64,000 nucleotides of DNA from Delphinapterus leucas (taxonomy: Eukaryota; Chordata; Mammalia; Artiodactyla; Monodontidae). Below, piece after piece: positions 11,804-22,622 of this stretch (positions within the stretch are counted from its first letter, which is position 1; each line of letters starts with the position of its first letter). Under the pieces are notes generated by a model. That model searched no databases, was not told the DNA's origin, and saw only the letters and a program-made list of their open reading frames with translations. A program made the position numbers and the translations under genes. The stretch is from positions 3,279,457-3,343,456 of the forward strand of contig NW_022098058.1 of NCBI RefSeq assembly GCF_002288925.2. Reading direction: 5' to 3'.

Positions 11804-12075
11804 TCAGGAGGCCACAGACGGGGAGTGGCTGTGGCTGACCATGTGGGCAGAGGGGCTGGCGGGCTGGCCCCTGCGAGAGGCTGACTCGGGGCTGCTCGAC
11901 GCGCCGTCCTTGGCCGCCTTGATCTGGAGCCACGTGTCGCCCAGGGCTTTGGCGAAGTGGTCGTCCACGGAGCCCGTGATGGACACGGAGTTGGGCGCCG
12001 GTTCGGGCTCCTTGTAGTTCTTGCCCAGGCTCCTGCGGAAATGCTCCTCCACCACGGGGTCGCAGGTGGTGGCGG
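11804..12075 (-). CDS. VGLL4: VGLL4 last coding exon with both Tondu motifs
   Basis: VGLL4 is a nuclear co-factor that binds TEAD transcription factors through two Tondu (TDU) motifs and competes with YAP/TAZ, restraining Hippo-controlled growth. This exon holds both motifs in the pattern V-x-x-H-F-x-x-x-L-G: EEHFRRSLGKNY and, 28 residues later, DDHFAKALGDTW. A Ser/His/Pro-rich tail follows, ending HSHSPSVAS and TGA (11806-11804). The exon starts after the acceptor GCAG: plus-strand CT at 12076-12077 is the AG. The first two bases complete a Ser codon begun in the previous exon. In the 209-residue short isoform the HF pairs fall at residues 131-132 and 159-160. The match to mammalian VGLL4 is nearly residue for residue, and no break is present. 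The unusual part is the G/C homopolymer tract directly upstream. Confidence 0.97.
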
Positions 12076-12078
12076 CTG

Positions 12079-12120
<42 letters not shown>

Positions 12121-12329
12121 GGGGGGGGGGGGGCCTGGGGGGGGGGGCCGGCGGGCCGCCCCCCCCGCCCCCCCCCCCCCCCCGCCAAGCACAAGGCCAC
12201 TGCACCGGGGCTCAAAGAACAGGGTGTCGACCTCCCTCAGAAAGGGGCCCAGAGGCCAGCCGCTCCTGGGACCAAGAGGACACGGAAGGAACCCTCAGTC
12301 CCCTGCAGTGGTCTGAGCGGGTCACTTAC
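12076..12329 (-). other. VGLL4: VGLL4 short intron with homopolymer tract
   Basis: A 254-base intron with donor GTAAGT (12329-12324) and acceptor AG (12077-12076). On the VGLL4 strand the last 100 or so bases are almost pure C, preceded by a G run, so the polypyrimidine tract is effectively poly-C. The G/C block is described separately. The rest (12185-12323) shows nothing recognisable. Confidence 0.85.
12080..12184. repeat. poly-G / poly-C low-complexity block
   Basis: On the plus strand there are 38 consecutive G (12080-12117), then CCC, further G runs to about 12147, a short mixed CG stretch, and then C runs to 12183. G runs followed by C runs form a crude inverted repeat. Such tracts are prone to sequencing and assembly error, so exact lengths should not be trusted. 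If real, the tract could form G-quadruplexes on one strand. Confidence 0.9.
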
Positions 12330-12450
12330 AGCTCGGGGCCCTCCGGTAGCTGGCCGGGCCGGCCGCGCAGCCGCTGTGCGCGATGGGGCAGTGGGAGAGG
12401 TTGCAGTTCCGGGCGCTGGCGGAGGCGCACGTGATCACCGAGGGCCGGTT
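12330..12450 (-). CDS. VGLL4: VGLL4 coding exon (Cys/Ser-rich central segment)
   Basis: After the acceptor CCGCAG this exon reads NRPSVITCASASARNCNLSH, then a Cys/His-containing stretch, and ends GPASYRRAPS plus the first base of a Ser codon. It is 121 bases (40 codons plus 1), starts in phase 0 directly after the CAGCAG end of the exon at 15979, and hands over one base to the last exon. The donor is a consensus GTAAGT. The segment is typical of VGLL4. It reads CAAG-PASY where, from memory, human has CAAPG-PASY, a one-residue difference that accounts for the protein being one residue shorter here. The function of this linker is poorly defined. Confidence 0.95.
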
Positions 12451-13269
12451 CTGCGGAAGGAGGGGGCTGGCGTCAGTGCGGGCGCGGGCACACAGGCGGC
12501 AGCAGCGGTTCGGCTCCCCCGCCCCAAGAGGCGAGCGACCCCATCCTCATATCCCCGCCCAGCTCCGAGGCCGGGCGGCCACCCCGGCGCCCCTCAGTCC
12601 CCCCGCCGGGCACCCGTCCCGCCTGGAAAACCAAGTGCCGGCGGCCTCGGTGTTGGAGTGGTGCCTCGGCGCGGGGCCTCACCAGTACCCACGCCCTGCG
12701 GGAGCCCCTCCTGGAGCCCTGCCGGCCCAACAGCAGATCCAGTCAAGCCCAGGGGCCGCCTCCTGCTTCACGTTGGGGGCCACACCGCTCAACGACCCGA
12801 ACCCACCGTGAACGAGGGTCTTGGGGGTGTGCGCCCGGCCCCCTCCCAAGCTCTCCCTTGTCTGAGCAGTGACCCTCAGTGTGAGGCAGTGGCAGTGTGG
12901 ATCGGTGAGGGACGTGGGACAGAGGCTTGGCTGTTGGGAGCTGGCCTGTCCCAACTCTCGGATCTGAAATGAGACCATCGCCGAGTCGGGAGACCAGCGT
13001 GCAGATGGCAGAGGGCTGTAAAGGGACCACGGCTCCTACCGTCACGGTCCTGAGAGCGCCTGGCCCTGCCCTTCTCAGAGTGTATCCTTGGAACCCTCCC
13101 CCCCAACCCCCGGCTTCTCTGGGCCATCCCAGGACCCTTCTAATATACTCCTGGTTGTTCTCAAGCCAAGCCAGCTCGAGTCGGTTTCTGTTACGACCAT
13201 GCAAGTCATGATGGAGACAGAAACGCAGGAATCTATCCAAGTGCCTGAATTACACACAAAGCACCCTCA

Positions 13270-13510
13270 CCCCCATGCTCCTGCCCACACTCGCCCTCCT
13301 TCCCCGAAACCACCGCAGAGTCTGCCTGGCAAACTCCGCTCGTCCTTTAAAACCCCGTTCAAATATCATCTCTGTGAAGCATGACCCTCCCCCTGCCTGC
13401 CCCACATTCAGTCAGTATACCAGCCCTTCCAGAGGCACCTGTCTCCCCGACCACACACACTTCAGAGCAGGGACCAGCGAGTGTCTGCATCCCCAGACCC
13501 GGACAGAAAA
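13270..13510 (+). repeat. LINE-2 3' fragment
   Basis: The sequence resembles the L2 3' consensus as I remember it: a segment around CTCGTCCTTTAAAACCC, then CTGTGAAGCATGACC, then AGAGCAGGGACCAGC. These occur in the right order and spacing. It is ancient and diverged. Confidence 0.55.
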
Positions 13511-15224
13511 CATCTGTGAACCAACTGAGCGCCCTTAGGTTCCAGCCAGGAAACTTAACTCCTGAAAACCCGGACGACGAGACAGCTAGCAGGACCTAGC
13601 TGAAGGGTCACCCCAAAGGCAGTGTCAACAAGGGAATCGGGCCTTGTCCACGCCCGGCCTTTCCCGTAAAGAGGTGGATCAGTAGCCACTGTGAAGTCTG
13701 CACATCAAACCTTCCTGTGATGGGAAGTGAACAGGAATGATAAGAACACGTCCGTGATGAAGATCTGTACCCACACCGGTGAGCGGGGATGTGCTTGGGT
13801 CTAACAAGAAATTCCACACGTCCAGGATGGGAGAAGATGCAGCTTAGCAGCAGCACGTGAACCAAGAATCTGGGGCTTTATTAATTCCACACAAGAGCAA
13901 TGGGACGGAGCCACCAGAAGAGTTGGTGTGACACCCCCCCCCCCGTGTGGATGACAACGGCAGACAGGAGAGAACATGGCTTTGAGGCCGGGTGGACCTG
14001 GGTGAACCAGCTCTAGTCAGTAGGCAGGACCTTCAGCCCTCTAAGCTTCCATTTCTTTGAGTATGAAACAGGAAGACTCGTACCTGAGGGGCGTTCGGAG
14101 CATCGCCTGAGATGGGTGTGGGGGCCTGGCCCGTGGTCACGTCCAGGAGTCCTGCCCTGCAGGTGCTGGTCATGCCGCACCTGAAGGACAGCCTGCAGTG
14201 TGCAGCCCACCTTTTGAAGGGCCTATTTAAACCCCCGAGCCCGTGATCTCCCCGCCAGCCCTCTCGTAGTGACGTGCCCTCCATCCTCGAGATGGGGCTG
14301 TGCAGCCATGTTCATAAGTGACCTCGCCCCGTGGTCAGGCTGGAGATCTGCCTCAGGCTGTGGCTCAACTACCAAGGCCGACTCAGGAGAAGATTCAAGT
14401 TGAGCTCAGGAGCTGGGGGACGGCCACGCCGAGCTGGCCATGTGATCCAGAAGCAGAGAGAGAGAAGGATGCAGAGACAGGCACGGGGCCAGGGGAGGAA
14501 GGAGGGTCCTGCCTCCTATCTGCTCGCCCAGGCAAGAGCCGGCCCTTGCTTCCTGAGCCTGGCTGTACCCACGACCCCGGGTCTGGGAGACGCCCCGGGC
14601 CCTCCCAGTATAACTCCCTTCCTTCCTGTAGCTCCAGGGCCTCCCAGCGCCGGGGCGCAGCAGCACTGGTGAGTGTTCACTACGTGCTAACTCAGCCTTT
14701 TTCTCACCAATTCATACATTAAGACCTGAGTTATTTTTGACTCCCTGTCTCCTCCAGACTCAAAACTGTGAGCGCCCGCATCCAGCTTGACCAGTTTCTA
14801 ACACACTCCCTACACAAAGCAAGTGTCCACGCAGTTTTGTTAAAAGAACAAAGGAAACAAACAGGGTTGTGATTTTGGGCTCCAAGGTAGGAAGCGCAAC
14901 CGCTCATCAGCCTCACTGGGAACCACAGGCACCAGCGCAACCTCGCCCAACGCCCGGGGCCCCTCACAAGCAGTTGTCACAGACTGGGTCAGAACCAGGC
15001 GCGGGCCGGGGACACAGCGGTGGCCTGGAGGCTGAGCCCGGCTCCGGCGGCCCCAGCACCTCCTCTGCTTGCTGTCCACGTCCAAGAGTCTTAAGCAAAC
15101 ACTGAGTGAGGACCTACTAGGTCACAGGCCCCAAAGGTTCAGAGAGAAAAGCCATGGGTTCGTGCAGTGTTTCTGAACCTCAAGGCTAATGCCTCCTTTT
15201 ATTAGCTCTTCCCCTAGGAACCCC

Positions 15225-15438
15225 TTTTTTTTTTTTTTTTTTTGGCGGTACGCGGGCCTCTCATTGTTGTGGCCTCTCCCGTTGCGGAGCACAGGCTCTG
15301 GACGCGCAAGCTCAGCGGCCATGGCTCACGGGCCCAGCCGCTCCGCGGCATGTGGGATCTTCCCGGACCGGGGCACGAACCCGCGTCCCCTGCATCGGCA
15401 AGCGGACTCTCAACCACTGCGCCACCAGGGAAGCCCCC
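15225..15438 (-). mobile_element. CHR-type SINE
   Basis: A tRNA-derived cetartiodactyl SINE in reverse orientation: a T tail on the left, then the GGCGGTACGCGGGCCTCTCA body, ending in GCCACCAGGGAAGCC on the right. It is flanked by the 9-bp duplication AGGAACCCC at 15216-15224 and 15439-15447. The short, roughly 210-bp form is typical of the abundant cetacean subfamily. Confidence 0.92.
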
Positions 15439-15978
15439 AGGAACCCCATTTTTTAAAGCCTTTTTTCCTACCAAGCAATCTGTGTTTATTAACAACTTAA
15501 TTTCCTAAAAAAAAAAAAAAAATCCTTGTCTGCCAATCACAGGTTTCTGACCAGCAGAAGCTAATAGCCACTGTGACCACTGACTTCATAGGATTCCAGC
15601 CCAAAGCAAAGCAACCTGGCATTTAACTCTATCTGTGTGGCCTTTTAACGGGTTAACGCAGGATTCCTATTAGGATTATTACATTGAGCCCTAAACACGG
15701 CTGCCAAGGAAGACTGCTAGAAACACAGCTAGTCTAGACCAACCCCGTCTCGTGCAAAGAAACTAAGCCCCAAAGACACTGTCTTGTCTGAGGCCATTAG
15801 TCCCAAGGGGCGAGGCCTAGGCAGGCCCAGGTCAGAATTAAAACCACCCTCAGTACAGAACCGAGGGTGGGGTTACTCCCCACGTCTGTCACCGCCCTCC
15901 TTGCACCCCACCCTCCATCCCCCAAGCCCCCGGACCCACTACCGGCCACCAGCCGAGGCGCACTGGACAAGGGCGTAC

Positions 15979-16201
15979 CTGCTGCCGCTCCACTGGGGTC
16001 ATGGTGGGCGAGAGGCCGGCCGGCCTGCCAGCGTCCAGGCTGTTCTTGGTCAGTGCAAGGGGCTGCTCCATGCTGAGGCTGGGGAGGGACGTGTACAGGT
16101 GGCTGCCGTGCAGGCTCATAGTGGGGGCCACGGCTCGCTCAATGGGGCTGCGGCTCCGTTCCCGCGGGTCTTTCCGGCAGTCCCCGTTGGCCGTCTTGTT
16201 C
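15979..16201 (-). CDS. VGLL4: VGLL4 coding exon (conserved N-terminal half)
   Basis: A 223-base exon after the acceptor TTTTTCAG, ending CAGCAG before the donor GTACGC. It reads NKTANGDCRKDPRERSRSPI, continues through MSLHGSHLYTSLPSL and an EQPLALTKNSLD segment, and ends TPVERQQ. This closely matches mammalian VGLL4. The first base G completes a codon with either of two upstream exons: CT+G gives Leu from exon 48500-48311, and AG+G gives Arg from the alternative first exon at 31180. Both joins are in frame, so this is the common exon where long and short isoforms merge. No Tondu motif lies here; the segment is Ser-rich and probably disordered. Confidence 0.97.
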
Positions 16202-16634
16202 CTGAAAAAGAGGAGTGAACGCTCAGACAGGAAAACCTGGCAGCTTCTGGGAGGCAAGGGAGCTGGCGACCGCGGTGAGACGCTCACACCGATCATTTCA
16301 TCCCTCACTTTGGTGTGGGTAAATATTACACAATCATCACCCCACCATCTGAGGCTCTGATCGAATAGCCTACCGGTAACTGAGGGGCCAGGATGCTAAC
16401 CCAGGTGGGTGCTGGGGAGAAGCACCTTCCCAGGGTCCAGAGTCAGCTCCATAGCTCCATCCAGACGAGACGGCAGCCCCCTGCTCAGCAGTCTGGCTGA
16501 GCGCTTCTTCAACAAACTCCACTCGCTCAGAGCCCAGAGATCTCACCTGTGTGCTCCAGGCTGGCTTGGTTGGCCCAGGATCTGCCTTCAGAAGGATGGT
16601 GGTGGTGATGATGCCCAAGTAACCCCATGCCTCC

Positions 16635-16760
16635 TACCTGCCGGGTCCTGTTCTAAGGCTCCACTGGCCTCAGCTCATTCAGTCTTCCCAACAGCACTGA
16701 GAAGGGGAGGCTGTAACCACCCCCGCCCCAGACGAGGGGACCGAGACCCAGTCCAATCTC
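16635..16760 (-). repeat. MIR fragment
   Basis: A diverged MIR core in reverse orientation: a CAGCTCATTCAGTCTTCCCA-type segment, then GAGGGGACCGAGACCCAG. Confidence 0.5.
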
Positions 16761-17798
16761 CTCACTGGCCGAGGCTACTGGCCCGCGAGCCGTGGTGTTT
16801 GGCTCACGGTGTGGCGATCAGCCTGGTGTGGAGCGTGGAGAGCCTGGCGCGCCAGCGGGAGGGCCCTGCCGTAGGAAAGTCCAACCACAGGCAGGTGCGG
16901 GCCGAGTGGGACCCAGATGAGGCGGTAGCACGGGCCCTGCCTGCAACCTGATGGATCTCGTCTAGGGGCAAGGTTACACGCTGCGTCTCTTTGAGAACGG
17001 GGAGAATGACTCCGCACGGTAGCGGTGGGCCTCACGGTAGTTTCACCCCCGCCCAGGGGTTCTTTGTGCCTCAGGTCTCAGCCCTTAAATCCGCTGTGTC
17101 CTCTGCTGCCAAAGCAGTCTTTTTTCGTAACAAAGGAGCAAGTATTTTAGCTAAAAATGTGGTAATGGCTTCTGTGACAGTGGAGAGATCAATGGGCATT
17201 AGCGGAACCAAATCAGCTGTAAGCTCAGTTCATCAACTACAGGGCAACGAACTGCGTAAGGCACAGCATGTAATTTATGGGTGTGTCCCCCCAGCCCCGC
17301 ACTATTCGCTGGTCGACTATACAAGCTGACTTAGAAGCAGTTAGACAATAAACTTCCAGCCCATGAAGACAATCACGGAAGAGTATGTTCTGGTCACAGT
17401 GTAGATGAGATGTTCCATACACACCACATGGATCCTGACAATTTTCAAAGAATTACAATACCAAAAATAGAAAAAGAAAAGAAAAAAAGTAATTCTGAAA
17501 CCAGCCTGTCCATAATTTCATCTTCCTGTGATGATTCAGATGGCATTACAGGCCTTTACAGTGAAGGGCTGCGCGGTCGTGACCGCAAACGCCGAACGTT
17601 CCTGCAGAACGGCACAGAACGGGGACGCCTGGCTCGATGGGCTTCAGGCCCCTCAGACCCAAGATAACCTGGCTTTTCCCTGAACGGGTACTTATTACTG
17701 AATATACAGGTGACCGGTGTCTGAAGACTACGTTGTCACACAGAGTCATCTCCAGCATCAGGTTTCCATCTAAATTTGAATAAAATTCAGTGTGAACT

Positions 17799-17840
17799 GG
17801 TTCCCTGACACAGTGAGGTTTGTCACTGTGTCAGGGAACC
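17799..17840. repeat. perfect 18-bp inverted repeat (hairpin)
   Basis: The left arm 17799-17816 and right arm 17823-17840 are exact reverse complements (arm sequence GGTTCCCTGACACAGTGA), separated by the 6-base loop GGTTTG. The pairing stops at both ends. It lies within a VGLL4 intron in otherwise single-copy-looking sequence. It does not match a palindromic transposon that I can recall. It may be a miniature element remnant, a cruciform-prone site or a transcribed hairpin. Confidence 0.9.
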
Positions 17841-19454
17841 TACCTCCCAAAATGAGGTTTCTAGAGGTCACTTCATGAACTCTGCAAACTCAGGGACTGG
17901 ACACGTCACTTGGAACGCGCCTCCGTCCAGTTCAGACCCCACGATATTCAACCAATGTTAACTGAGCCCCTATTTTCTGACGGTTACAGAGAGGAAGACA
18001 CAGCCCTTCTCATGGGCTCACGACCACGGGCAGGGGCGACAAGCTCCCCCGTGACCACCACAGCACCGGGAGGGGCGCAGGGCCGGAGGAGCGGGCAGAA
18101 GGCTGGAGAGTCGCCCGGGGGCGCCGGTGCTCACACCCCGCACCACGCAGCACCGCGACACCGCACAGCGCAGCAGGGGGCCCGAGGAGCGATGGGGACT
18201 GTCCCAAGTCAACCCGCAGGGAGCGAACGGGAGAATGGGCCCCCGCAGGCAGGACGCAGCAGGCATCAAGGACCGGAAAAGACACTGAAACACCCAGAAA
18301 CCATCTGAAGACCTCGCTGGTTAATTTTAGTAAAATTATACATTACTCAGATTTCCAGCTCGTTTTCCCAGTTCCCGGAGCTTGAAGACAGACGTTGTTT
18401 TCCTTCCCCCAGTGACTCATACCCCGGGCTCCGCTGCTTCCCGGGGCGTCATGTGCTCCCGGACCCAAACCACACGCTTCCTGCCTGCGAGCCCCGCGGC
18501 GCCTCCGTTCTCATTAAAGACGACGTTTGCTCGGGAAAGAGTCCAGAGGGCTCGTGCGGGGGGCTGGACGCAGAGGGGCAGCCGATGACAGGAGGCTTGG
18601 GGTGCACGGCCCCTCCCGGGACCCATCCTCACCCTGGGGAGGGCATTTCCACAGAGAAAACGGGAAGGGGCTCAAAAGCAAAAAGGTGTCTGGGAAATGG
18701 GTGCCACGTGCCGCCGCTCTGCCCTGAGGCGAGAAGCCAGCAGTGTCCCCAGTGTCTGGGGACAAGTAGACTCAACTCCAGGCAGTGGAACTGAGGAAAG
18801 TGCATCCACTTGCACACTCACCGACGTGAGGTTTTCCCGCCCTTCAACCAACCGGGGCTCAGAGTTGAAGGAAACCCTCGGGAAGGTCTTACTTGACAAT
18901 CTCGGGCCTCAACTAAATTCCTTACCTCCTGACACCAATTAACTAAACCAAAGGGAGTCTGAATTCTTAGCACAGGGGAGGGATGTGGGGATGAAGCTAT
19001 TTACTTAGTGCTTTGGAGGAAATGTTCTGGGGTCCCGGGGGTCCCCATGCTGTAGGCCCCTCGGCCCAGCCCGGCCCCCGTGTCCCCCGCGCAGGCCCAG
19101 GCTCCCGTAATACAGGAACATCCCTGAGGTGACAGGGTGTCCCGGCCAATGGGATGCAGAACACCCACGGCAGGAGTGGACTGAAGGTCTGTGGCAACAC
19201 CCACTGTGCACGTGGGTGAGGTGTATATGGAGGTTCAAGGAAGGAGGGAGCAGGGCCCACGAGGGTCACGGCAAAGACCGAGCCCGGCCTCCGACTCACC
19301 CATCTTGCCTGTCCTCTGCATCCCTCACACAAGCGTCCGCCCTCTGGGAACCTACAGGATGGTAACAAACCTTCACCTTCACGGCCCAACACGAATCACA
19401 ATAAAGTTGTTAAAGCATCGTTAATTTTAGAAAGCTTCCTCAGAGAAGATACTT

Positions 19455-19545
19455 AATGTCATTGAACTGTACACTTAAAAATGGCTAAAGTGGTGCGCTG
19501 CATGCACTACAATTTAAAATAATAATAATTTTAAAAAATTAAAAC
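19455..19545 (+). repeat. old L1 3' tail
   Basis: The motif GAACTGTACACTTAAAAATG, followed by an A-rich tail, is characteristic of the 3' end of old mammalian L1 elements in forward orientation. Confidence 0.55.
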
Positions 19546-19900
19546 CAGAAAATGTCTCTCCCCTGCCATTACTTGCTGAGTTGCTGGGTCTGTGACGTGG
19601 ATCAAGTAGATGGCCCCGTCCCTGTCTCACAGAAAAGAGGCCCGAGGTGAGGACGATAAACGCTTAGCCTGAGCGCTGGAGGCGGGACGGCAACCAGACA
19701 CCCAGCCACTCAGCCATCCTCACTGCAGGCCCCCGCATCACCCACCCCTCCATCCCCAGCTTCCAGGAGGCCCTCCCTGGCCCCCCAGACTGGAGCACCG
19801 AGGGCACGGTGGGGACCTGCACGTGCGTGAGGGGACAGCCCTGCAAGGCACGGGGCTGAGCACAGAGCGGGTGTCTTAACCACCATTCACTAAGTGAACT

Positions 19901-20230
19901 TATCTTTTTAAAAAAATTATTTATTTATTTTATATTTGGCTGCGTTGGGTCTTCGTTGCTGCGCGCAGGCTTTCTCTAGTTGCGGCGAGCGGGGCTACTC
20001 TTCGTTGCGGTGCGCAGGCTTCTCATTGCGATGGCTTCTCTTGTTGGGGAGCACGGGCTCTAGGTGCGCACAGGCTTCAGTAGTTGTGGCACACGGGCTC
20101 TAGAGCGCAGGCTCAGTAGTTGTGGCACACGGACTTAATTGCTCCGCAGCATGTGGGATCTTCCCAGACCAGGGATCAAACCCTTGTCTCCTGCGTGTAT
20201 TCTTAACCACTGCGCCACCAGGGAAGCCCC
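19901..20230 (-). mobile_element. CHR-type SINE, long form
   Basis: A reverse-orientation SINE of about 330 bp: an A/T-rich tail, then GGCTGCGTTGGGTCTTCGTT, the TCTCTAGTTGCGGCGAGCGG body, and CCACCAGGGAAGCCCC at the right end. Flanks TAAGTGAACT (19891-19900) and TAACTGAACT (20231-20240) form a target-site duplication with one mismatch. Confidence 0.92.
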
Positions 20231-21284
20231 TAACTGAACTATTAAAGTACACATATCATGTGTGAGTCCAGTTAGGATCTGTGGTGAACGAAAGGGAATT
20301 AAGGCAATTTCTGAGGAAATTCCCAGCAGGAAAGACTTTTTTTCTGAAAAATGCAGAATTTAGGGAGCATTTAAACAGCCATAAACAGCTGTGATAGTTT
20401 CTCCCTTTCACTACCTTCCCCATCTTTTGTTTCCCCTTCCCCCGCTTCTAAGTGTCCCCCAGGTCATCCAAACCTCACGCATCACCCCCTCTTTCTCCTT
20501 GAGAGCAGGAGAATTCACTGCTTTCCAACCAGGCGGGAGGGCGCGTGGGTGTGTCCAGGACATCCTGGGTCAGTCTCGTCACTCCAAGGTACCAATTTCA
20601 GACGGGAAGCGGCGGGGCAAGACAGCGCCGCCAGGGTGTGTGGTGTGGAGGGAAGGCGTTGGCATGGGGAAGGGGTGGGAGGCGAGGCAGAGGTGCCCTC
20701 CTGGTACAAAATGGTGAGCTGTGTGTCATGGGCCGGAAAAAGCTGAGAAATACCGGCATTCAGGGCATCCCAAAGGCACAGAGGGACCGCGGTCTGTCTG
20801 CTGCAGTGCCCAGCACGTCCTGCTCGGCAGTGACTCGGGGGCAGCTGTCTCTGCCTTTGACTAGGGGGAAGACTGTGTCGTATATGACACCTGCCACCGC
20901 TTAACATCACTTAATAATCAAGAAAAAAGCCACAGCCCTACCGCATCCAAGGTTCAAGGGAACCCGACCTGAGCATGGAGGACGGTGCAGTTGGCTGATG
21001 ACATCCCTGCCCCATCTTTCCACCCGAGTAACATGCCACCCTCCCACTAACCCCCCCCCCCCGTTTCTGCTAGTTCACATTTCAAAAACCCACTACCTGG
21101 AACTAAGCGACACACACCTCACTGGCTCTGTCCCATGACAGGTGTGACCTACAGTGCCAGGGAGAAGCACCTCCATTGCATCGCTGCCCTCAGAAAGACC
21201 TGCCCAGAAAGAGAGAGCATTACGAGCTGGGGAATCCCTCCGAGTAAACTGCTTACGTGGATTATCTTTATTATCATCAACTAC

Positions 21285-21445
21285 CATCTACTGACGGTAG
21301 TTATCATTCTCACCTTATTTAAATCCACCACAAGGCTGCAAAGTAAGCACCAGCATCTCCACCGCATAGGTGTGTACGCCGAGATGCAGAGAGAGAAGTA
21401 ACTTGTCTAAGGTTGCAAAACTAACACAGTACAAGGGTTCTATTT
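21285..21445 (-). repeat. MIR fragment
   Basis: A reverse-orientation MIR-like stretch containing GCAGAGAGAGAAGTAACTTG followed by TAAGGTTGCAAAACTAA, the usual core order. Confidence 0.6.
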
Positions 21446-21469
21446 ATATTTGACTGGCTCCAAAGCCTC

Positions 21470-22190
21470 TCCTTTTCACCTTTCTGTCTCGAGAGAGGGA
21501 TGCAGAGAAAACTACAAAGACCCATGTACCCATCACCCAGAACTGACAGATGAAACCTCACCATCCTATTTGCTTCAGATCTTTCCTTCCCTCCTAAGGA
21601 TTAAAGCTGCAGAGCATGGTCCTCCTTCACACCCCCCAGGCCCCTGCCTCTTCTTCATCCCTAGATACACCCGCTGGCCCATATTTGGAGATGCTTCCCA
21701 CCTGAGCCTTTGTCCTCTGACCACCTGTGAACGTATCTGTAAATCAGAGCAGCACATTTTACATTCCCATCACTGTATGTACTTAACAGCCGGGCTTTTT
21801 CCCCTCACGTGTTTCTGGCCTAGAGATCCGGTTCATTCATGTTCGTCACCTGCCATACAGGATTCCTTCACCGGAATCCACCAGCTTGTTGATCCACTGC
21901 TGTCCCGACAGGCATTTGGCCATGTCGGGTTTTCCTAGTTATCAACAATCCCACGGTGTTGACATTCCTGCACCTGGGTGCCGCGCAGGTGCATCTCCGG
22001 AGGGAAGGCTTCTGGCTGCAGGGCGCCCCGCCTTCAGGACCAGCGGGTGCCGCCGGAGCCCTTTAGGACCGCGGTCCACTGCACTCCTCCCACCACTGCG
22101 TCCTCAGTCACGTCTGGCACCAGCGCAACCGAGGGCCTCTTCATACATTTGTTAGCCGTTCCACTTTCTCCTTTCAATTACCTTTTATCA
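21470..22190 (-). repeat. probable old L1 fragments
   Basis: The sequence includes phrases common to old L1 3' regions in reverse orientation, such as ACCCATGTACCCATCACCCA and a stretch about insertion-site spacing near 21.85-21.97 kb. It is diverged, and the boundaries are estimates. Confidence 0.4.
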
Positions 22191-22191
22191 G

Positions 22192-22622
22192 TTATGGGTT
22201 GAATTGTGTCCCCTGCCCCCAAAAGAGGCTGAAGACCCAACCCCAGTACCTGTGCTTTTAGTTGGAAACAAGGCCTTCGCAGAGACTCATATTAAGATGA
22301 GGGCATTAAGGTGGGCCCTCAGCCAATGGCTGGTGTCCTTCTAAAAGGGGGAAGTTGGACAAAGTGACAGACATGCACCAAGAAAAGATGACGTGAGATG
22401 TGAAGACGTAGGGAGAATGCAATCTATAAGCCAAGGAATGCCCGAGGCCACCGGAAGCTGAGAGAGAGGCCTGGGACAAGCGGTCCTCACAGCGCTCGAA
22501 GAAGCAACCCTGCCCTCAGCTCCATCTCAGACTTCAGCCTCCGTAACTGGGAGGAAATACATTTCTCCTGTTGAAGCCACCCAGTCTGTGGCACTTGGTC
22601 ATGGCAGCCCCAGAAACTAATA
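22192..22622 (+). mobile_element. old LTR-like repeat (MaLR-type), solo
   Basis: It begins near GGGTTGAATTGTGTCCCC, continues with GGTGGGCCCTCAGCCAATGG and AGAGAGAGGCCTGGGACAAG, and ends GAAGCCACCCAGTCTGTGGC with CTAATACAG. This order is that of a widespread mammalian non-autonomous retroviral-type LTR family. A related copy occurs at 58366-58712. No internal genes are present. I am unsure of the exact family. Confidence 0.55.

Larger units (their letters stand above)
12451..15978 (-). other. VGLL4: VGLL4 intron between exons 15979 and 12450
   Basis: About 3.5 kb. The 12.45-12.75 kb part is GC- and CpG-rich, continuous with the last two exons. It contains an L2 fragment near 13.27-13.51 kb, a possible MIR at 13.99-14.11 kb and one CHR SINE at 15225-15438. 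The remaining sequence is single-copy with no supportable exon or RNA gene. Confidence 0.75.

Noticed and set aside
11475..12215. 246-codon and overlapping minus-strand open frames through the poly-C tract
   Set aside because: These are readings through the VGLL4 exon in wrong frames or through the intronic homopolymer. The poly-Pro/Gly stretches come from the G/C run, not from protein.
17410..17667. 85-codon Lys/Ser-rich frame
   Set aside because: A chance frame in AT-rich intron. Low complexity and no acceptor or donor that would make it an exon.
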